Assembly: GCF_022842145.1 (NCBI RefSeq) | Contig: NZ_JALHQD010000001.1 | Location: forward strand, 254,127-318,126 | From: Tabrizicola sp. | GTDB taxonomy: Bacteria > Pseudomonadota > Alphaproteobacteria > Rhodobacterales > Rhodobacteraceae | Reading direction: 5' to 3' | DNA: 64,000 nucleotides | Shown: piece by piece, positions 52,868 through 63,405 of the stretch | Layout: every line of letters begins with the position of its first letter | Numbering within the stretch: the stretch's first letter is position 1 | The notes under the pieces: model-generated | Databases searched by the model: none | What the model was told of the DNA's origin: nothing | Seen by the model: only the letters and a program-made list of their open reading frames with translations | Made by a program: the position numbers and the translations under genes

Positions 52868-53734
52868 ATGCCCATCCTTACTGCGAATGTCCGGGGCGTG
52901 CTTCTCGGGCTGGCGGGCTTCGGGTTATTCTCGGTGGCCGATGGCACGATCAAGTTCCTCGGCGGCACCTACCACCCGGTGCAAATCGTGGCTTTTGCAA
53001 GCCTCTTCACCCTGCCGCTGGTCGGGCTTCTGTGGCTGAAGACAAGGGCGCGCTTGCATCCGGTGCATCCCTGGCTGATGGCAATCCGGACCGTCGCGTT
53101 GATCATCAACGCGCTGATGGTGACCTATGCCTTCACCTCCATGCCGCTGGCCGAAGCCTATGCGATCTTCTTCACGATGCCCCTGGTTTTGACGCTGCTG
53201 GCCTGGCCGGTGCTGGGAGACCGGGTCGATGCGCTAAGCGGCGCGGCGGTTCTGCTGGGGCTGCTCGGCGTGATCGTGGCGCTGAATCCGGGCCGGATCG
53301 ACTTTGGGGTCGGCCATCTTGCCGCCGTCCTGGCGATGCTGATGGCGGCGGTGCACTACCTGATCATCCGCCGGACGGGCAGCGCGGAGTCCTCCGTCGC
53401 CATGCTGCTTTATCCGGTGCTGGGGCAATCCATCGCGGCCTTCCTGCTCTTGCCCTCGCGGTATCAGCCGATGCCCCTGCACGACATCGCCACCTTGGCA
53501 AGCATTTCGGTCTTTGGCATGGCCGGGACGCTGGCGATGTTCGCGGCCTACCGCATCGCGCCGCCGGTGGTCGTGGCACCCACGCAGTATTCGCAGATCG
53601 CCTGGGCCGCGGCCTTTGGAGCCTTGTTCTTTGCCGAGCCGATGACGGCCAGCACGGCCTTCGGCATGGTCATCATCGCCGCGGCGGGCATCCTTGTGGT
53701 CTGGCGGCAGGAGCGGCAAAAGACCCTAGCTTGA
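52868..53734 (+). CDS. EamA/DMT-family transporter (tandem copy 1)
   Basis: A 288-residue ten-helix protein of two EamA repeats (about 7-140 and 150-285). It contains VADGTIKFLGGTYHPVQIVAF and AYRIAPPVVVAPTQYSQIAWAAAFGALFF. The same motif order (KYLGGTYSAFQ, AYRIAAAIIVAPMQYSQIIWA) occurs in the next gene, so the two are paralogues from a tandem duplication. Substrate unknown. Ribosome site weak. Confidence 0.88.
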   Translation: MPILTANVRGVLLGLAGFGLFSVADGTIKFLGGTYHPVQIVAFASLFTLPLVGLLWLKTRARLHPVHPWLMAIRTVALIINALMVTYAFTSMPLAEAYAIFFTMPLVLTLLAWPVLGDRVDALSGAAVLLGLLGVIVALNPGRIDFGVGHLAAVLAMLMAAVHYLIIRRTGSAESSVAMLLYPVLGQSIAAFLLLPSRYQPMPLHDIATLASISVFGMAGTLAMFAAYRIAPPVVVAPTQYSQIAWAAAFGALFFAEPMTASTAFGMVIIAAAGILVVWRQERQKTLA

Positions 53735-53827
53735 GCCCCACCCGGCCTTGCATCCACAGCGGGAATGGCGCAACAGTGTTTCCGCTAACGCGGCGTACCG
53801 AACGCGCCACAGCTCCGGATTTTTCGT

Positions 53828-54793
53828 ATGTCTCCTTCGCTTCGCGGTGCGCTTCTGTCGCTGGCCGCCTTTGCCGCTTATGCCACCCACGATGTCGTGG
53901 TGAAGTATCTGGGCGGCACCTATTCCGCCTTCCAGACCATGTTCTTCGCCGGGCTGATGGGCTTTCCTCTGGTCACCGTGCTTCTCCTGAGCGACCGGCG
54001 GGACGGGACACTGATCCCCAAGCACATCTGGTGGACGGCGATCCGCACGGTCAGCGCCGTCGTGACCGAGGTGATGGGGTTCTATGCCTTTTCGGTCCTG
54101 CCGATGGCGACCTGCTACGCGATCTTCTTCGCGATGCCGCTGTTCATCACCCTGATGGCCATTCCCATGCTGGGCGAGAAGGTCGGCATGCGCCGCGGCA
54201 TCGCTGTCATGGTGGGTCTTCTGGGCGTGCTGATCGTCCTGCGGCCCGGCAGCGGGGACGGCTTTTCGCTGGGCCACCTTGCCGCGCTGGGCGCGGCGAC
54301 CACGGGATCGCTGAGTTCGATCATCGTGCGCAAGATCGGCCGGGATGAACGGTCGGTCGTGCTGATGCTGTACCCGATGGTGCTGACCTTCGTGGCAACC
54401 GGCGCGACGATGCCCTTCGTCTACCAGCCGATGCCGGTCGAGGATCTGGCGCTGACTGCGGTGATGGCCTTCCTGGGCATGATCGGCGCGCTTGCCAGCA
54501 TTGCCGCCTACCGCATCGCGGCGGCGATCATTGTGGCGCCGATGCAGTATTCCCAGATCATCTGGGCCGTGCTGTACGGCTGGCTGTTCTTCGACGAGCG
54601 CGTGGACTTCTACACGGCCATCGGGTCGTCGGTGATCATCGCTTCGGGCATCTACATCGTCCTGCGCGAGGATACGCCGCAGGTCAGCCAGAACCGCCCG
54701 GTGCTGGAAAACCGCACCCGCCTGGAGATCGGCACCCTGCCCCGGATTTCCAGCTGGCTGAAGCGGTTCGATCGCGGCGGCGATCAGGCCTGA
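53828..54793 (+). CDS. EamA/DMT-family transporter (tandem copy 2)
   Basis: A 321-residue protein similar to the gene at 52868 but with an extra 30-residue polar C-terminal tail (RPVLENRTRLEIGTLPR...). Ten helices in two EamA repeats; SAVVTEVMGFYAFSVLPMATCYAIFFAMP and GEKVGMRRGIAVMVGLLGVLIVLRPGS mark the first repeat. The 93-base gap to copy 1 has no clear terminator, so co-transcription is possible. A tRNA gene follows. Confidence 0.88.
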   Translation: MSPSLRGALLSLAAFAAYATHDVVVKYLGGTYSAFQTMFFAGLMGFPLVTVLLLSDRRDGTLIPKHIWWTAIRTVSAVVTEVMGFYAFSVLPMATCYAIFFAMPLFITLMAIPMLGEKVGMRRGIAVMVGLLGVLIVLRPGSGDGFSLGHLAALGAATTGSLSSIIVRKIGRDERSVVLMLYPMVLTFVATGATMPFVYQPMPVEDLALTAVMAFLGMIGALASIAAYRIAAAIIVAPMQYSQIIWAVLYGWLFFDERVDFYTAIGSSVIIASGIYIVLREDTPQVSQNRPVLENRTRLEIGTLPRISSWLKRFDRGGDQA

Positions 54794-54839
54794 GGCCTCT
54801 TGCCAAAGCGCGGCGGACGGGGTAACCCCCCGCCACGGT

Positions 54840-54916
54840 CGGAGCGTAGCGCAGTCTGGTAGCGCACCTGCTTCGGGAGCAGGGGGTCGGAGGTTCGAAT
54901 CCTCTCGCTCCGACCA
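54840..54916 (+). tRNA. tRNA-Pro, anticodon CGG
   Basis: A 77-base cloverleaf: acceptor CGGAGCG/CGCTCCG with encoded ACCA end, D-arm GCGCAGTCTGGTAGCGC, anticodon stem CCTGC/GCAGG with loop TTCGGGA (anticodon CGG at loop positions 3-5), and T-arm GAGGTTCGAATCCTC. It reads CCG proline codons. It directly precedes a gene-poor, lower-GC stretch. Confidence 0.95.
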
Positions 54917-55567
54917 AATCTAAAAATCCCGAAAAATCAAATAATTACACAAAGTGAGTTTGCGCGTCAGGAACAGTTTCCCGGACTGCTCGCGCGGACC
55001 TTTTCAGCAGACGGTCGGCCTATGTCGAGATGCACCCAAGATTGAACGAGCGTGCGCTTACCACTCGTCCGACCTGATTCTTCGCCTGGGGACGGCTGAC
55101 AGTTCCTCAGTCACATTTCACTTGTGTCGGGAAGCAGCAGCAGAGCCCGAATCCGCGCATCGGTTCCCTCCGGATCATGCGCGCTCGGGTGGTTCTGTCT
55201 GCCTTCAACCAAAACAAGTTGATGGTGTCGCGTCGCACGTCGCAGACGCATGCCAATCAGGGTAGTCGCATATCGGCGATACCATTATCTTCGTAATTCC
55301 CGCAACCGAGACCGAGCGCCGCGGGCTGAACGCGTTGCGCAAAGCATCGGACGTATCCGCATGACTCAAACGGAGCGAAGCTTCCTTTCGATCGTCGACA
55401 GTTCGGCCCGGACCTCGGTCAGTGCCTTGCATGGAGGAGGCAGTGTTTGAAAGTTCTCTTGCGGTTGCCATCCGTTAGGCATTGACTCCAGTCACCCGCT
55501 TTCATCCAATCGGCACAGAGTCTGGCGCTTGGCGCCGCCTCAACTATCGAACACAGGGAGATAGACG
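54917..55567. other. Gene-poor stretch after tRNA-Pro
   Basis: About 650 bases with lower GC than the flanks. Only one small frame here (55366-55482) looks possibly real. No integrase, second tRNA fragment or insertion-sequence end was recognised. The promoter of the peptide importer must lie in its right part; AGGGAG precedes that gene's start. Confidence 0.5.
55366..55482 (-). CDS. Possible 38-residue small protein
   Basis: An ATG-started frame of 38 codons with GGAG 6 bases ahead. The encoded peptide begins MPNGWQPQENFQTLPPPC and ends in an amphipathic helix (TEVRAELSTIERKLRSV), a sensible small-protein composition. It lies in the gene-poor stretch between tRNA-Pro and the peptide importer. 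I do not recognise a family, and it may be a chance frame or the remnant of a longer gene. Confidence 0.35.
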   Translation of the reverse strand: MPNGWQPQENFQTLPPPCKALTEVRAELSTIERKLRSV

Positions 55568-57166
55568 ATGCACCTGAAGCATGGATTTGGCCGTGCAGCA
55601 GCCCTTGCTGCGCTGATGGCCGGGACTGCACCCATGGCACTTATGGCCGAAACCCCGGCGGACACGCTGGTGGTGGCCGATGCCATCGACGACATCGTGT
55701 CGATCGACCCGCATGAAGCGTTCGAATTCTCGGGCGTGGACCTGAACAACAACACCTATGATACCCTGATCGAGCTGGACCCGACCAAGCCCGGCGAACT
55801 GGTCCCAGGACTGGCCGAAAGCTGGTCGGTGGCGGACGACGGCATGACCTATACCTTCAAGATCAAGTCGGGCATCACCTTCTCGTCCGGCAACCCGCTG
55901 ACGGCGGAAGACGCGGCGGGATCGCTGCGCCGCGTGGTCAAGCTGAACAAGACGCCGGCCTTCATCCTGACCCAGTTCGGCCTGACTCCGGAAAACGTCG
56001 ACCAGATGATCACCTTCGAGGGCGACACCGTCACCCTCAAGACGGACAAGGCCTATGCGCCGTCCTTCGTCTACAACTGCCTTACCGCCGGGGTGGCGAA
56101 CATCGTCGACATGAAGACCGTCATGGCGAACGAGGCCGAAGGCGACATGGGCAATGCCTGGCTCAAGGCGAACAGCGCCGGGACCGGAGCCTATGTGCTG
56201 CGGTCGTTCAAGCCGAACGAGGGCTATGTGCTTGAGGCTCGCACGGGGCACTGGCGCGGCGACGCGAAGATCAAGAACGTGTTCATGCAGCACGTCCCGG
56301 AAGGTGCGACCCAGCGCCTGCTGCTGGAAAAGGGCGACATCGACATCGGCCGGGAGCTGACCCCGACGGACATCGCCGGGTTCGAGGGCAACGCCGACAT
56401 CAAGGTGCAGAACGACGTGGGCGGCCAGGTCTACTATCTGGCGCTGAACCAAAAGAAGGCCGAGCTGGCCAACCCCAAGGTTCAGGAAGCAATGCGTTGG
56501 GCGGTCGACTATGTCGGCATGACCGACAGCATCCTGAAGGGCCAGTGGGTCGTCCACCAGGCCTTCCTGCCGCAGGGCTTCCTGGGTGCTCTGACCGAGA
56601 CGCCCTATAGCCTGGACGTGGAAAAGGCCAAGGCGCTGATGGCGGAATCGGGCGTCACCCTGCCGCTGGAGGTGAAGTTCACCGTCCGCAACAACCAGGA
56701 ACGGCTGGACATCGCCACCTCGCTGCAGAACACCTTTGCGCAAATCGGCGTCAACCTTGTCCTCGACGTCGGTGACGGCGCGCAGGGGCTGGAAGTCTAC
56801 CGTGGTCGCACGCACGAGATCACCTTGCAGACCTGGGGGCCGGATTACCCCGATCCCCACACCAACGCTTCGACCTTCGCGATGAACCCCGACAACTCGG
56901 ACGAGGCCGGAAACACCGGTTACCTCGCATGGCGCACGGCCTGGGAGCCGGGGGAGCTGCATGCGATGACCGAAGCGGCCGTGGTCGAGAAGGACACCGA
57001 GAAGCGCAAGGCGATGTATGAGGAAATCCAGCGCAAGCATCGCGACAACTCGGCCTTCGTGATGATGTTCCAGCAAGCCCGCCAAGACGCGGTGCGCGCC
57101 AATGTGGCGGGTTTCTATGCCGGTGGGGCGACCGACTCGGCGTCCTACTGGACCGTCACCAAGTAA
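55568..57166 (+). CDS. Peptide ABC transporter substrate-binding protein (DppA/OppA family)
   Basis: A 532-residue periplasmic solute receptor of cluster C. The signal peptide runs to AETPA (about residue 28). Family landmarks include DPHEAFEFSGVDLNNNTYDTLIELDP, GLAESWSVADDGMTYTFKIKSGITF, and LQTWGPDYPDPHTNASTFA near 420. It captures dipeptides or oligopeptides for the permeases that follow. The ligand cannot be deduced, but the dipeptidase at the end of the operon favours peptides over nickel or opines. Confidence 0.9.
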   Translation: MHLKHGFGRAAALAALMAGTAPMALMAETPADTLVVADAIDDIVSIDPHEAFEFSGVDLNNNTYDTLIELDPTKPGELVPGLAESWSVADDGMTYTFKIKSGITFSSGNPLTAEDAAGSLRRVVKLNKTPAFILTQFGLTPENVDQMITFEGDTVTLKTDKAYAPSFVYNCLTAGVANIVDMKTVMANEAEGDMGNAWLKANSAGTGAYVLRSFKPNEGYVLEARTGHWRGDAKIKNVFMQHVPEGATQRLLLEKGDIDIGRELTPTDIAGFEGNADIKVQNDVGGQVYYLALNQKKAELANPKVQEAMRWAVDYVGMTDSILKGQWVVHQAFLPQGFLGALTETPYSLDVEKAKALMAESGVTLPLEVKFTVRNNQERLDIATSLQNTFAQIGVNLVLDVGDGAQGLEVYRGRTHEITLQTWGPDYPDPHTNASTFAMNPDNSDEAGNTGYLAWRTAWEPGELHAMTEAAVVEKDTEKRKAMYEEIQRKHRDNSAFVMMFQQARQDAVRANVAGFYAGGATDSASYWTVTK

Positions 57167-57209
57167 GCGACCGGGCCGCCGCCCCACCCGGCGGCGGCCC
57201 GATTACCGC

Positions 57210-58274
57210 ATGACCTCCACTCCCGCCCCGCCGCCGCGCAACCGTCTGCTTCCCGTCGTGACGCAGATCCTGCTTGGGCTTGGCACCCTGGCCATCACCC
57301 TTCTGGGGCTGTTGCTAATCACCTTCGTCATTGCCCGTGTCGTGCCGACCGACCCGGTGCTGTCGATCGTCGGCGAGCGCGCGACCGAGGCGCAGATCGC
57401 CGCGATCCGCGAGAAGCTGGGTCTCGACCTGCCGCTGTGGCAGCAGTTCTTCATCTACGTCTGGGATGCGATGCGCGGCGATCTTGGCACTTCGATCAAG
57501 ACCGGGGCGCCCGTCGCCTCGGAAATCGCGCGCTATTTCCCCGCCACGCTGGAGCTTGCGACGCTGGGCACGATCTTCGGCACGCTGGTCGGTGTGCCCG
57601 CAGGCGTGCTCGCCGCGACCCGGCCCGGCAGCATTGCCGACCAGATCGTCCGGGTTGTCGGCCTGATGGGCTATTCGATGCCGGTGTTCTGGCTGGGCCT
57701 GATTGGCTTGCTGGTGTTCTACGGCCAGTTGGACTGGGTGTCCGGGCCTGGGCGGCTGGACCCGACCTATGACATGATGATGGAATTCACCCTGACCAGT
57801 TACACCGGCATGATCCTGATCGACAGCGCGCTGAACGGCGCCTGGGACGTGTTCGGCAACGCGGTCAGCCACATCATCCTGCCCGCGGGCCTGCTGGGCT
57901 ATGTCTCGATGGCCTACATCAGCCGGATGACCCGCAGCTTCATGATGAACGAGCTTGGCCAGGAATACATCACCACCGCCCGGGTCAAGGGAATGCCGGA
58001 ATGGCGGGTGGTCTGGGTGCATGCGATGAAGAACGTGGCTGTGCCGCTGATCACCGTCATCGCCCTGTCCTACGCCTACCTTCTGGAAGGGTCGGTCCTG
58101 ACCGAGACGATCTTCGCTTGGCCCGGCCTTGGCAGCTATATCACCGATGCGCTTTTCTCGGCCGACATGCCAGCAGTCCTGGGCGGCACCGTGGTCGTCG
58201 GCGTGGTCTTCGTTACGCTGAACATGGCGTCGGACATCCTGTACCGGCTGGTCGATCCGAGGGCGCGGACATGA
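57210..58274 (+). CDS. Peptide ABC transporter permease (DppB type)
   Basis: A 354-residue permease with six helices. ITFVIARVVPTDPVLSIVGERATEAQIAAIREKLGLDLPLW is the typical DppB N-terminal loop, and EYITTARVKGMPEWRVVWVHAMKN is the EAA loop that contacts the ATPases. It begins 43 bases after the receptor stop and its own stop overlaps the next start. The open frame further upstream overlaps the receptor gene and is not used. Confidence 0.92.
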   Translation: MTSTPAPPPRNRLLPVVTQILLGLGTLAITLLGLLLITFVIARVVPTDPVLSIVGERATEAQIAAIREKLGLDLPLWQQFFIYVWDAMRGDLGTSIKTGAPVASEIARYFPATLELATLGTIFGTLVGVPAGVLAATRPGSIADQIVRVVGLMGYSMPVFWLGLIGLLVFYGQLDWVSGPGRLDPTYDMMMEFTLTSYTGMILIDSALNGAWDVFGNAVSHIILPAGLLGYVSMAYISRMTRSFMMNELGQEYITTARVKGMPEWRVVWVHAMKNVAVPLITVIALSYAYLLEGSVLTETIFAWPGLGSYITDALFSADMPAVLGGTVVVGVVFVTLNMASDILYRLVDPRART

Positions 58275-59176
58275 CGGCACTTCGCGCCTGGCTGAGTGAC
58301 CCGAACCCCGCCTCGCGGCGGCAGGCGCGGCTGGGGCAAGCCTGGCTCGCCTGGCAGCGCATCCAGCGTAACCGGCTGGCGATGGCGGGGCTGATCATCG
58401 TTGCGATCCTGCTTCTGGTCGCGGCCTTTGCCCCGCTGATCGCCCCGCATGATCCCCTGACCCAGGACCTGACGCGCCGGTTGCTACCGCCCGGCACGCC
58501 CGGCAACCTGCTTGGAACCGACGACTTCGGCCGGGATATCCTGTCGCGCATCATCTATGGCGCGCGGATTACCCTATACATCATCGCGCTGGTGGCCGTG
58601 ACTGCCCCGGTCCTTGGCCTGCTGATCGGCACCGTCGCGGGATACTTCGGTGGCTGGATCGACGCCATCCTGATGCGCGTGACGGACATCTTCCTGGCCT
58701 TTCCCCGGCTGATCCTGGCACTTGCCCTTGTCGCCGTCCTTGGCCCCGGCATCGAGAACGCCGTCCTCGCCATCGCGCTGACCGCCTGGCCGCCCTATGC
58801 CCGCGTCGCAAGAGCCGAGACTTTGACGGTCCGCTCCTCGGACTACATCGCCGCGATCCGACTGCAGGGGGCCGGCGCGCCCCGTATCATCGCGGGCCAC
58901 GTGGTGCCGATGTGCCTGCCGTCGGTCATCATCCGGGTCACGCTGGACATGGCCGGCGTCATCCTGATCGCCGCCGGTCTTGGTTTTCTTGGCCTCGGCG
59001 TCCTGCCGCCCACACCCGAATGGGGCCTGATGATCTCGTCCGGCCGGAAATACCTCTTTGAACAATGGTGGGTCGCCACGATGCCGGGCCTTGCGATCTT
59101 CATCGTCAGCCTTGGCTTCAACCTGTTGGGGGACGGCCTGCGTGACGTCCTGGACCCGCGGAGTGCGTCGCGATGA
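58271..59176 (+). CDS. Peptide ABC transporter permease (DppC type)
   Basis: A 301-residue permease. An N-terminal cytoplasmic part leads to the first helix (AGLIIVAILLLVAAFAPLIAP), then HDPLTQDLTRRLLPPGTPGNLLGTDDFGRDILSRIIYG, the hallmark of DppC/OppC. The EAA loop is DYIAAIRLQGAGAPRIIAGHVVP. ATGA overlaps join it to both the previous and the next gene. Confidence 0.92.
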   Translation: MTALRAWLSDPNPASRRQARLGQAWLAWQRIQRNRLAMAGLIIVAILLLVAAFAPLIAPHDPLTQDLTRRLLPPGTPGNLLGTDDFGRDILSRIIYGARITLYIIALVAVTAPVLGLLIGTVAGYFGGWIDAILMRVTDIFLAFPRLILALALVAVLGPGIENAVLAIALTAWPPYARVARAETLTVRSSDYIAAIRLQGAGAPRIIAGHVVPMCLPSVIIRVTLDMAGVILIAAGLGFLGLGVLPPTPEWGLMISSGRKYLFEQWWVATMPGLAIFIVSLGFNLLGDGLRDVLDPRSASR

Positions 59177-59994
59177 GCCTTCTTGAGGTCAGGAACCTGC
59201 GTGTCACCTTCGACACCGAGACCGGCCTGGTGCAGGCGGTCCGCGGCGTGTCGTTTTCGCTGGGCCATGAACGGCTTGGGATCGTGGGCGAATCCGGTTC
59301 GGGGAAGACGATGACCGGCCGGGCCGTGCTGCGGTTGATCCGCCCGCCCGGCCGGATCGAGGCCGATGCAATGACCTTCGACGGCCAGGACATCCTGCAT
59401 GCCTCGGAACGCGAGATGCGCGCCCTGCGCGGCAAGCGCATCGGCATGGTGATGCAGGACCCGAAATACTCGCTGAACCCGGTGATGACCGTGGGCCGCC
59501 AGCTGACCGAAGGCCTGCGCCTGCGCGACGGGCTGGGCCGGGCCGACGCCACCGCCAAGGCCATCGCCGCACTGGAAGCCGTGCAGATCCGCGACCCGGG
59601 TCGGGTGATGGATGCCTACCCGCACGAACTGTCGGGCGGGATGGGCCAGCGCGTGATGATCGCGATGATGCTGATCCCGGAGCCCGAGCTTCTGATCGCC
59701 GACGAACCCACAAGTGCGTTGGATGTGACGGTTCAGGCCGAGGTGCTGTCGATCCTTGACCGGCTGGTCCGCGACCGCGGCATGGGCCTGATCTTCATCA
59801 GCCACGACCTGCGGCTGGTGGCCCGGTTCTGTGACCGGGTCCTTGTCATGCACAAGGGGCTGGTGGTGGAGGAGATCGCGGCTTCCCGGCTTCTCGACGC
59901 AAAGCACCCCTATACCAAGGGCCTGCTGAACTGCCTGCCCCGGATCGGCGGCCCGCGGGGGCCGCTGCCGGTTCTGGACCGGGCCGGGATCTGA
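59173..59994 (+). CDS. Peptide ABC transporter ATPase (DppD type)
   Basis: A 273-residue ATPase: Walker [11 protein letters not shown]-loop [13 protein letters not shown], signature [14 protein letters not shown], Walker [14 protein letters not shown] and the switch histidine ISHDL. The C-terminal part includes [15 protein letters not shown] as in oligopeptide transporters, although the tail is shorter than in classical DppD and has no obvious cysteine cluster. It powers import with the following ATPase. Confidence 0.93.
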   Translation: MSLLEVRNLRVTFDTETGLVQAVRGVSFSLGHERLGIVGESGSGKTMTGRAVLRLIRPPGRIEADAMTFDGQDILHASEREMRALRGKRIGMVMQDPKYSLNPVMTVGRQLTEGLRLRDGLGRADATAKAIAALEAVQIRDPGRVMDAYPHELSGGMGQRVMIAMMLIPEPELLIADEPTSALDVTVQAEVLSILDRLVRDRGMGLIFISHDLRLVARFCDRVLVMHKGLVVEEIAASRLLDAKHPYTKGLLNCLPRIGGPRGPLPVLDRAGI

Positions 59995-59996
59995 CC

Positions 59997-60769
<773 letters not shown>

Positions 60770-60773
<4 letters not shown>

Positions 60774-61822
60774 TCCCTGTCTTTGACGGCCACAACGACC
60801 TATTGCTGCGTCTGCTCCTTGATCCGGAGCGGCGCGAGCAGATCTTTCTGACGGGCGAGGGGAAGGGCCATCTCGACCTGCCCCGGATGCAGGCGTCCGG
60901 CTTTGCCGGTGGGTTCTTCGCGATCTACCTGCCCTCGCCCGTCGCGCATGATGATCCGGACTACCGGGCGATGATGCAAAACCCGCCCTATCGTCTGCCC
61001 CTGCCCGATCTGATCCCCTTTGGCGAGGCGGTGACGCCGGCTGTCGCTGCGGCCGGACACCTTTTGTGGATGGAACGCGCCTCTGCGGGCGCGCTGAAGA
61101 TCTGCCGCACGGGCCCAGAGGTCCGGGCCTGTCTGGCGCAAGGCACCATAGCCGCGATCATGCACATGGAAGGCGCCGAGGCGATCGACGAAAGCCTCGA
61201 CGCGCTCCACCTCTCCCACGCCATGGGCCTGCGGTCCCTGGGGCCGGTCTGGTCGCGGCCGACGATCTTCGGCCACGGCGTGCCCTTTGCGTTCCCGGCC
61301 ACCCCCGATACCGGGCCGGGGCTGACCGAGGTAGGCAAACGGCTGGTCAAGGAATGCAATCGTCTGCGGATCATGCTGGACCTCAGCCATATGAACGAGG
61401 CTGGCTTCAACGACGTCGCCCGACTGTCCGACGCGCCGCTGGTCGCCACCCATTCGAACGCCCACGCGCTTTGTCCATCGTCGCGGAACCTGACCGATCG
61501 GCAGCTGGCGATGATCCGCGACAGCGGCGGCATGGTGGGCCTGAACTTCTCGGTATCCTTCCTGCGCCCGGACGGCCGCCAGCAAGCGGAATGCGGATGG
61601 GAGCCGATTCTGCGCCAGATGGACTATCTGCTTGAACGGCTCGGCGAAGACCATCTTGGCTTCGGGTCGGACTACGACGGCTGCACGACTCCGGACGTTA
61701 TTGACGATGTGACTGGGCTCCCAAAGCTTATCCAAGCGCTTTCCGACCATGGTTATGATCGGCCGCTGTTGGAAAAGCTGGCCTATGCCAACTGGCTGAC
61801 ACTTCTGGACCGCACGCTTTAG
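60770..61822 (+). CDS. Membrane dipeptidase family (M19) enzyme
   Basis: A 350-residue zinc TIM-barrel peptidase: FDGHNDLLLR (first zinc His-x-Asp), AIMHMEGAEAI (bridging Glu), LDLSHMNEAGF and ATHSNAHALCPSSRNLTDRQL (zinc histidines), and GFGSDYDGC. M19 enzymes hydrolyse dipeptides and, unlike most peptidases, tolerate a D-residue at the second position. No signal peptide is present, so it acts in the cytoplasm on imported peptides. The ATGA overlap with the ATPase gene supports this functional link. Confidence 0.9.
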
Positions 61823-62795
61823 CAAAATTCAAGCTGCGGCGGCAGTCGCGCCGACAGCCTGGCGCCAGACGCATGAGTTGGGAAAACCTGCCTCGCTGGA
61901 AATCTCCGCCTGTCTTTTTCGGTGATAGAGGTCGCGGGAGGCGGTCAGCGATCAGCTTTGCGGTCGCGGTGTCTGGTATGGGTTTGTCATCTCGACCCTC
62001 ATGTGGCGGTCATATGGCTTACCTCCCGGAGAGGCTGTGCGACCGAGAACCTGGTCATTGCCCGGGCAGCACTTGCTCGGGCCTGCGCAGTCACCGTCGG
62101 TAACGGGACGTGCAGGACTCCGGAACACTTGGGCGCATCGCTTATTCGTCGCATATCGACGATGAGTCGTGGTGAGCCGTAGCGCTGATCTTCGATCATC
62201 GTATTGTTGATCGCTTCAGCAACAAGGTGATCGTGTGCTTCCACACATGGAGATCTCCAGGCCATCCGGATCACGTCTGATGCTGGCCGTCGAGGCCCGG
62301 TCAAGGAATCTCTGATGCACGCCGGATGAGAACCGTCCCGACGACTCCGACGCGGAGGAGTATCTTCAGGACATGGCGGCACACCTGCGCGAGCTTGCGT
62401 TCGCTAGTGTTCGCCACCCGACAAGTGGTTTCAGTCTGCCGCGGTGCGTCTGGGTCGCTCAGTAGAGGTGCAGGTGTCAGCTATGCGGACCAAATTGCTG
62501 TTGGAAAGTGAGCAGTCGGCCACAGCATCCGCGCAGCAACACCAAAGCATGAACAAGCTAAACCCATATGACTTCACACCCCTGACCCGCCAGGAGAAGT
62601 CCGAGTGGGGGTCGGATAGGACTCCACGCATCCGGAACGCCTTTCCCGACCTCAGGACCCTGTCTCGGCCTTTACTTCGCCACAGCCAGCACCAAGTGAC
62701 GGACCCTAGACGCACGTCAGCCGAAGGGGACACTGACATGGCTGAGAGAAGCGAGGCACTGACCGGCTTAAGGCTCTAGTCGGCTATGGCTGCTG
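61823..62795. other. Gene-poor, apparently degenerate stretch
   Basis: About 970 bases without a convincing gene. Several short frames show protein-like pieces without starts, for example a frame at about 62333-62450 reading DDSDAEEYLQDMAAHLRELAF before a stop, and a minus-strand frame through 61999-62382. These look like remains of inactivated genes. No terminal inverted repeats of an insertion sequence were found. Confidence 0.5.
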
Positions 62796-63401
62796 TCACT
62801 CCGTCAGGTCGCCCTGGCGGTTCCCCTCGCTGTCGATCCACCAGCAGCACAAACGACCTTCGTCGCGCCGGCGTCCCACATCGGCTGCGGGCACGCTGCT
62901 GTGGTTGCGGTGGCACAGGAGGCCAGCGATCGTGAGCGTTCCGGTCGCGGAGTGGCCCAGATGGGCGTCAAAGACCTTGTCCACCAGATAGGCGGTCAAT
63001 TCAGTTGGCCGCGCGCGGACAGGATCGGCGATAATCTCGGCCAAACGCTCCCGCTTAGCGGCATCCGTCGCGAGGATCGCTGCAACCTCGGCACGAAAGG
63101 CAGCTTCGGTTGAGATATATGATTCCAACGCCGGAAGCGAGCGAGTGGGCGGTTTCTTTAGCTTCAGATGGCCGCCGTCATGCAGCATCTTCAGGATACG
63201 CGCCCCGATAGGCGAGGTCAGCTGCACATGCGCGTCATGGAAGGCCAGTTCGCGATCCTCGTCGGAAAGGCGCATCGTGGCGGGCCGACCTTCCAGCACC
63301 GCGCGGCGCAGGGCGGCCAGCGCCGGCGTGCGGTGCACGTTGGGGATCAGATCGATCACCTGCAGCGCGGGTTTCATGCGGGTGCGGATATCCCACAGCA
63401 C
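62796..63401 (-). CDS. Uncharacterised protein, second gene of a two-gene module
   Basis: A 201-residue soluble protein of mixed helical character, with segments HRTPALAALRRAVLEGRPATMRLSDEDRELAF, RAEVAAILATDAAKRERLAEIIADPVRARPTELTAYLVDKVFDA and a cysteine- and tryptophan-bearing end (GRLCCWWIDSEGN). Translation may start at GTG 63401, 4 bases after the upstream stop, or at ATG 63377. There is no signal peptide or membrane segment. I recognise no family. Its tight spacing to the next gene shows one operon. Confidence 0.65.
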   Translation of the reverse strand: MLWDIRTRMKPALQVIDLIPNVHRTPALAALRRAVLEGRPATMRLSDEDRELAFHDAHVQLTSPIGARILKMLHDGGHLKLKKPPTRSLPALESYISTEAAFRAEVAAILATDAAKRERLAEIIADPVRARPTELTAYLVDKVFDAHLGHSATGTLTIAGLLCHRNHSSVPAADVGRRRDEGRLCCWWIDSEGNRQGDLTE

Positions 63402-63405
63402 AGGG

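Noticed and set aside
54954-55265. 103-codon frame after tRNA-Pro
   Set aside because: Composition is not protein-like, there is no ribosome site, and no motif was recognised.
62444-62779. 111-codon plus-strand frame in the degenerate stretch
   Set aside because: It has a GTG start without a ribosome site and no recognisable domain; the later ATG (MRTKLLLESEQ) is no better supported.
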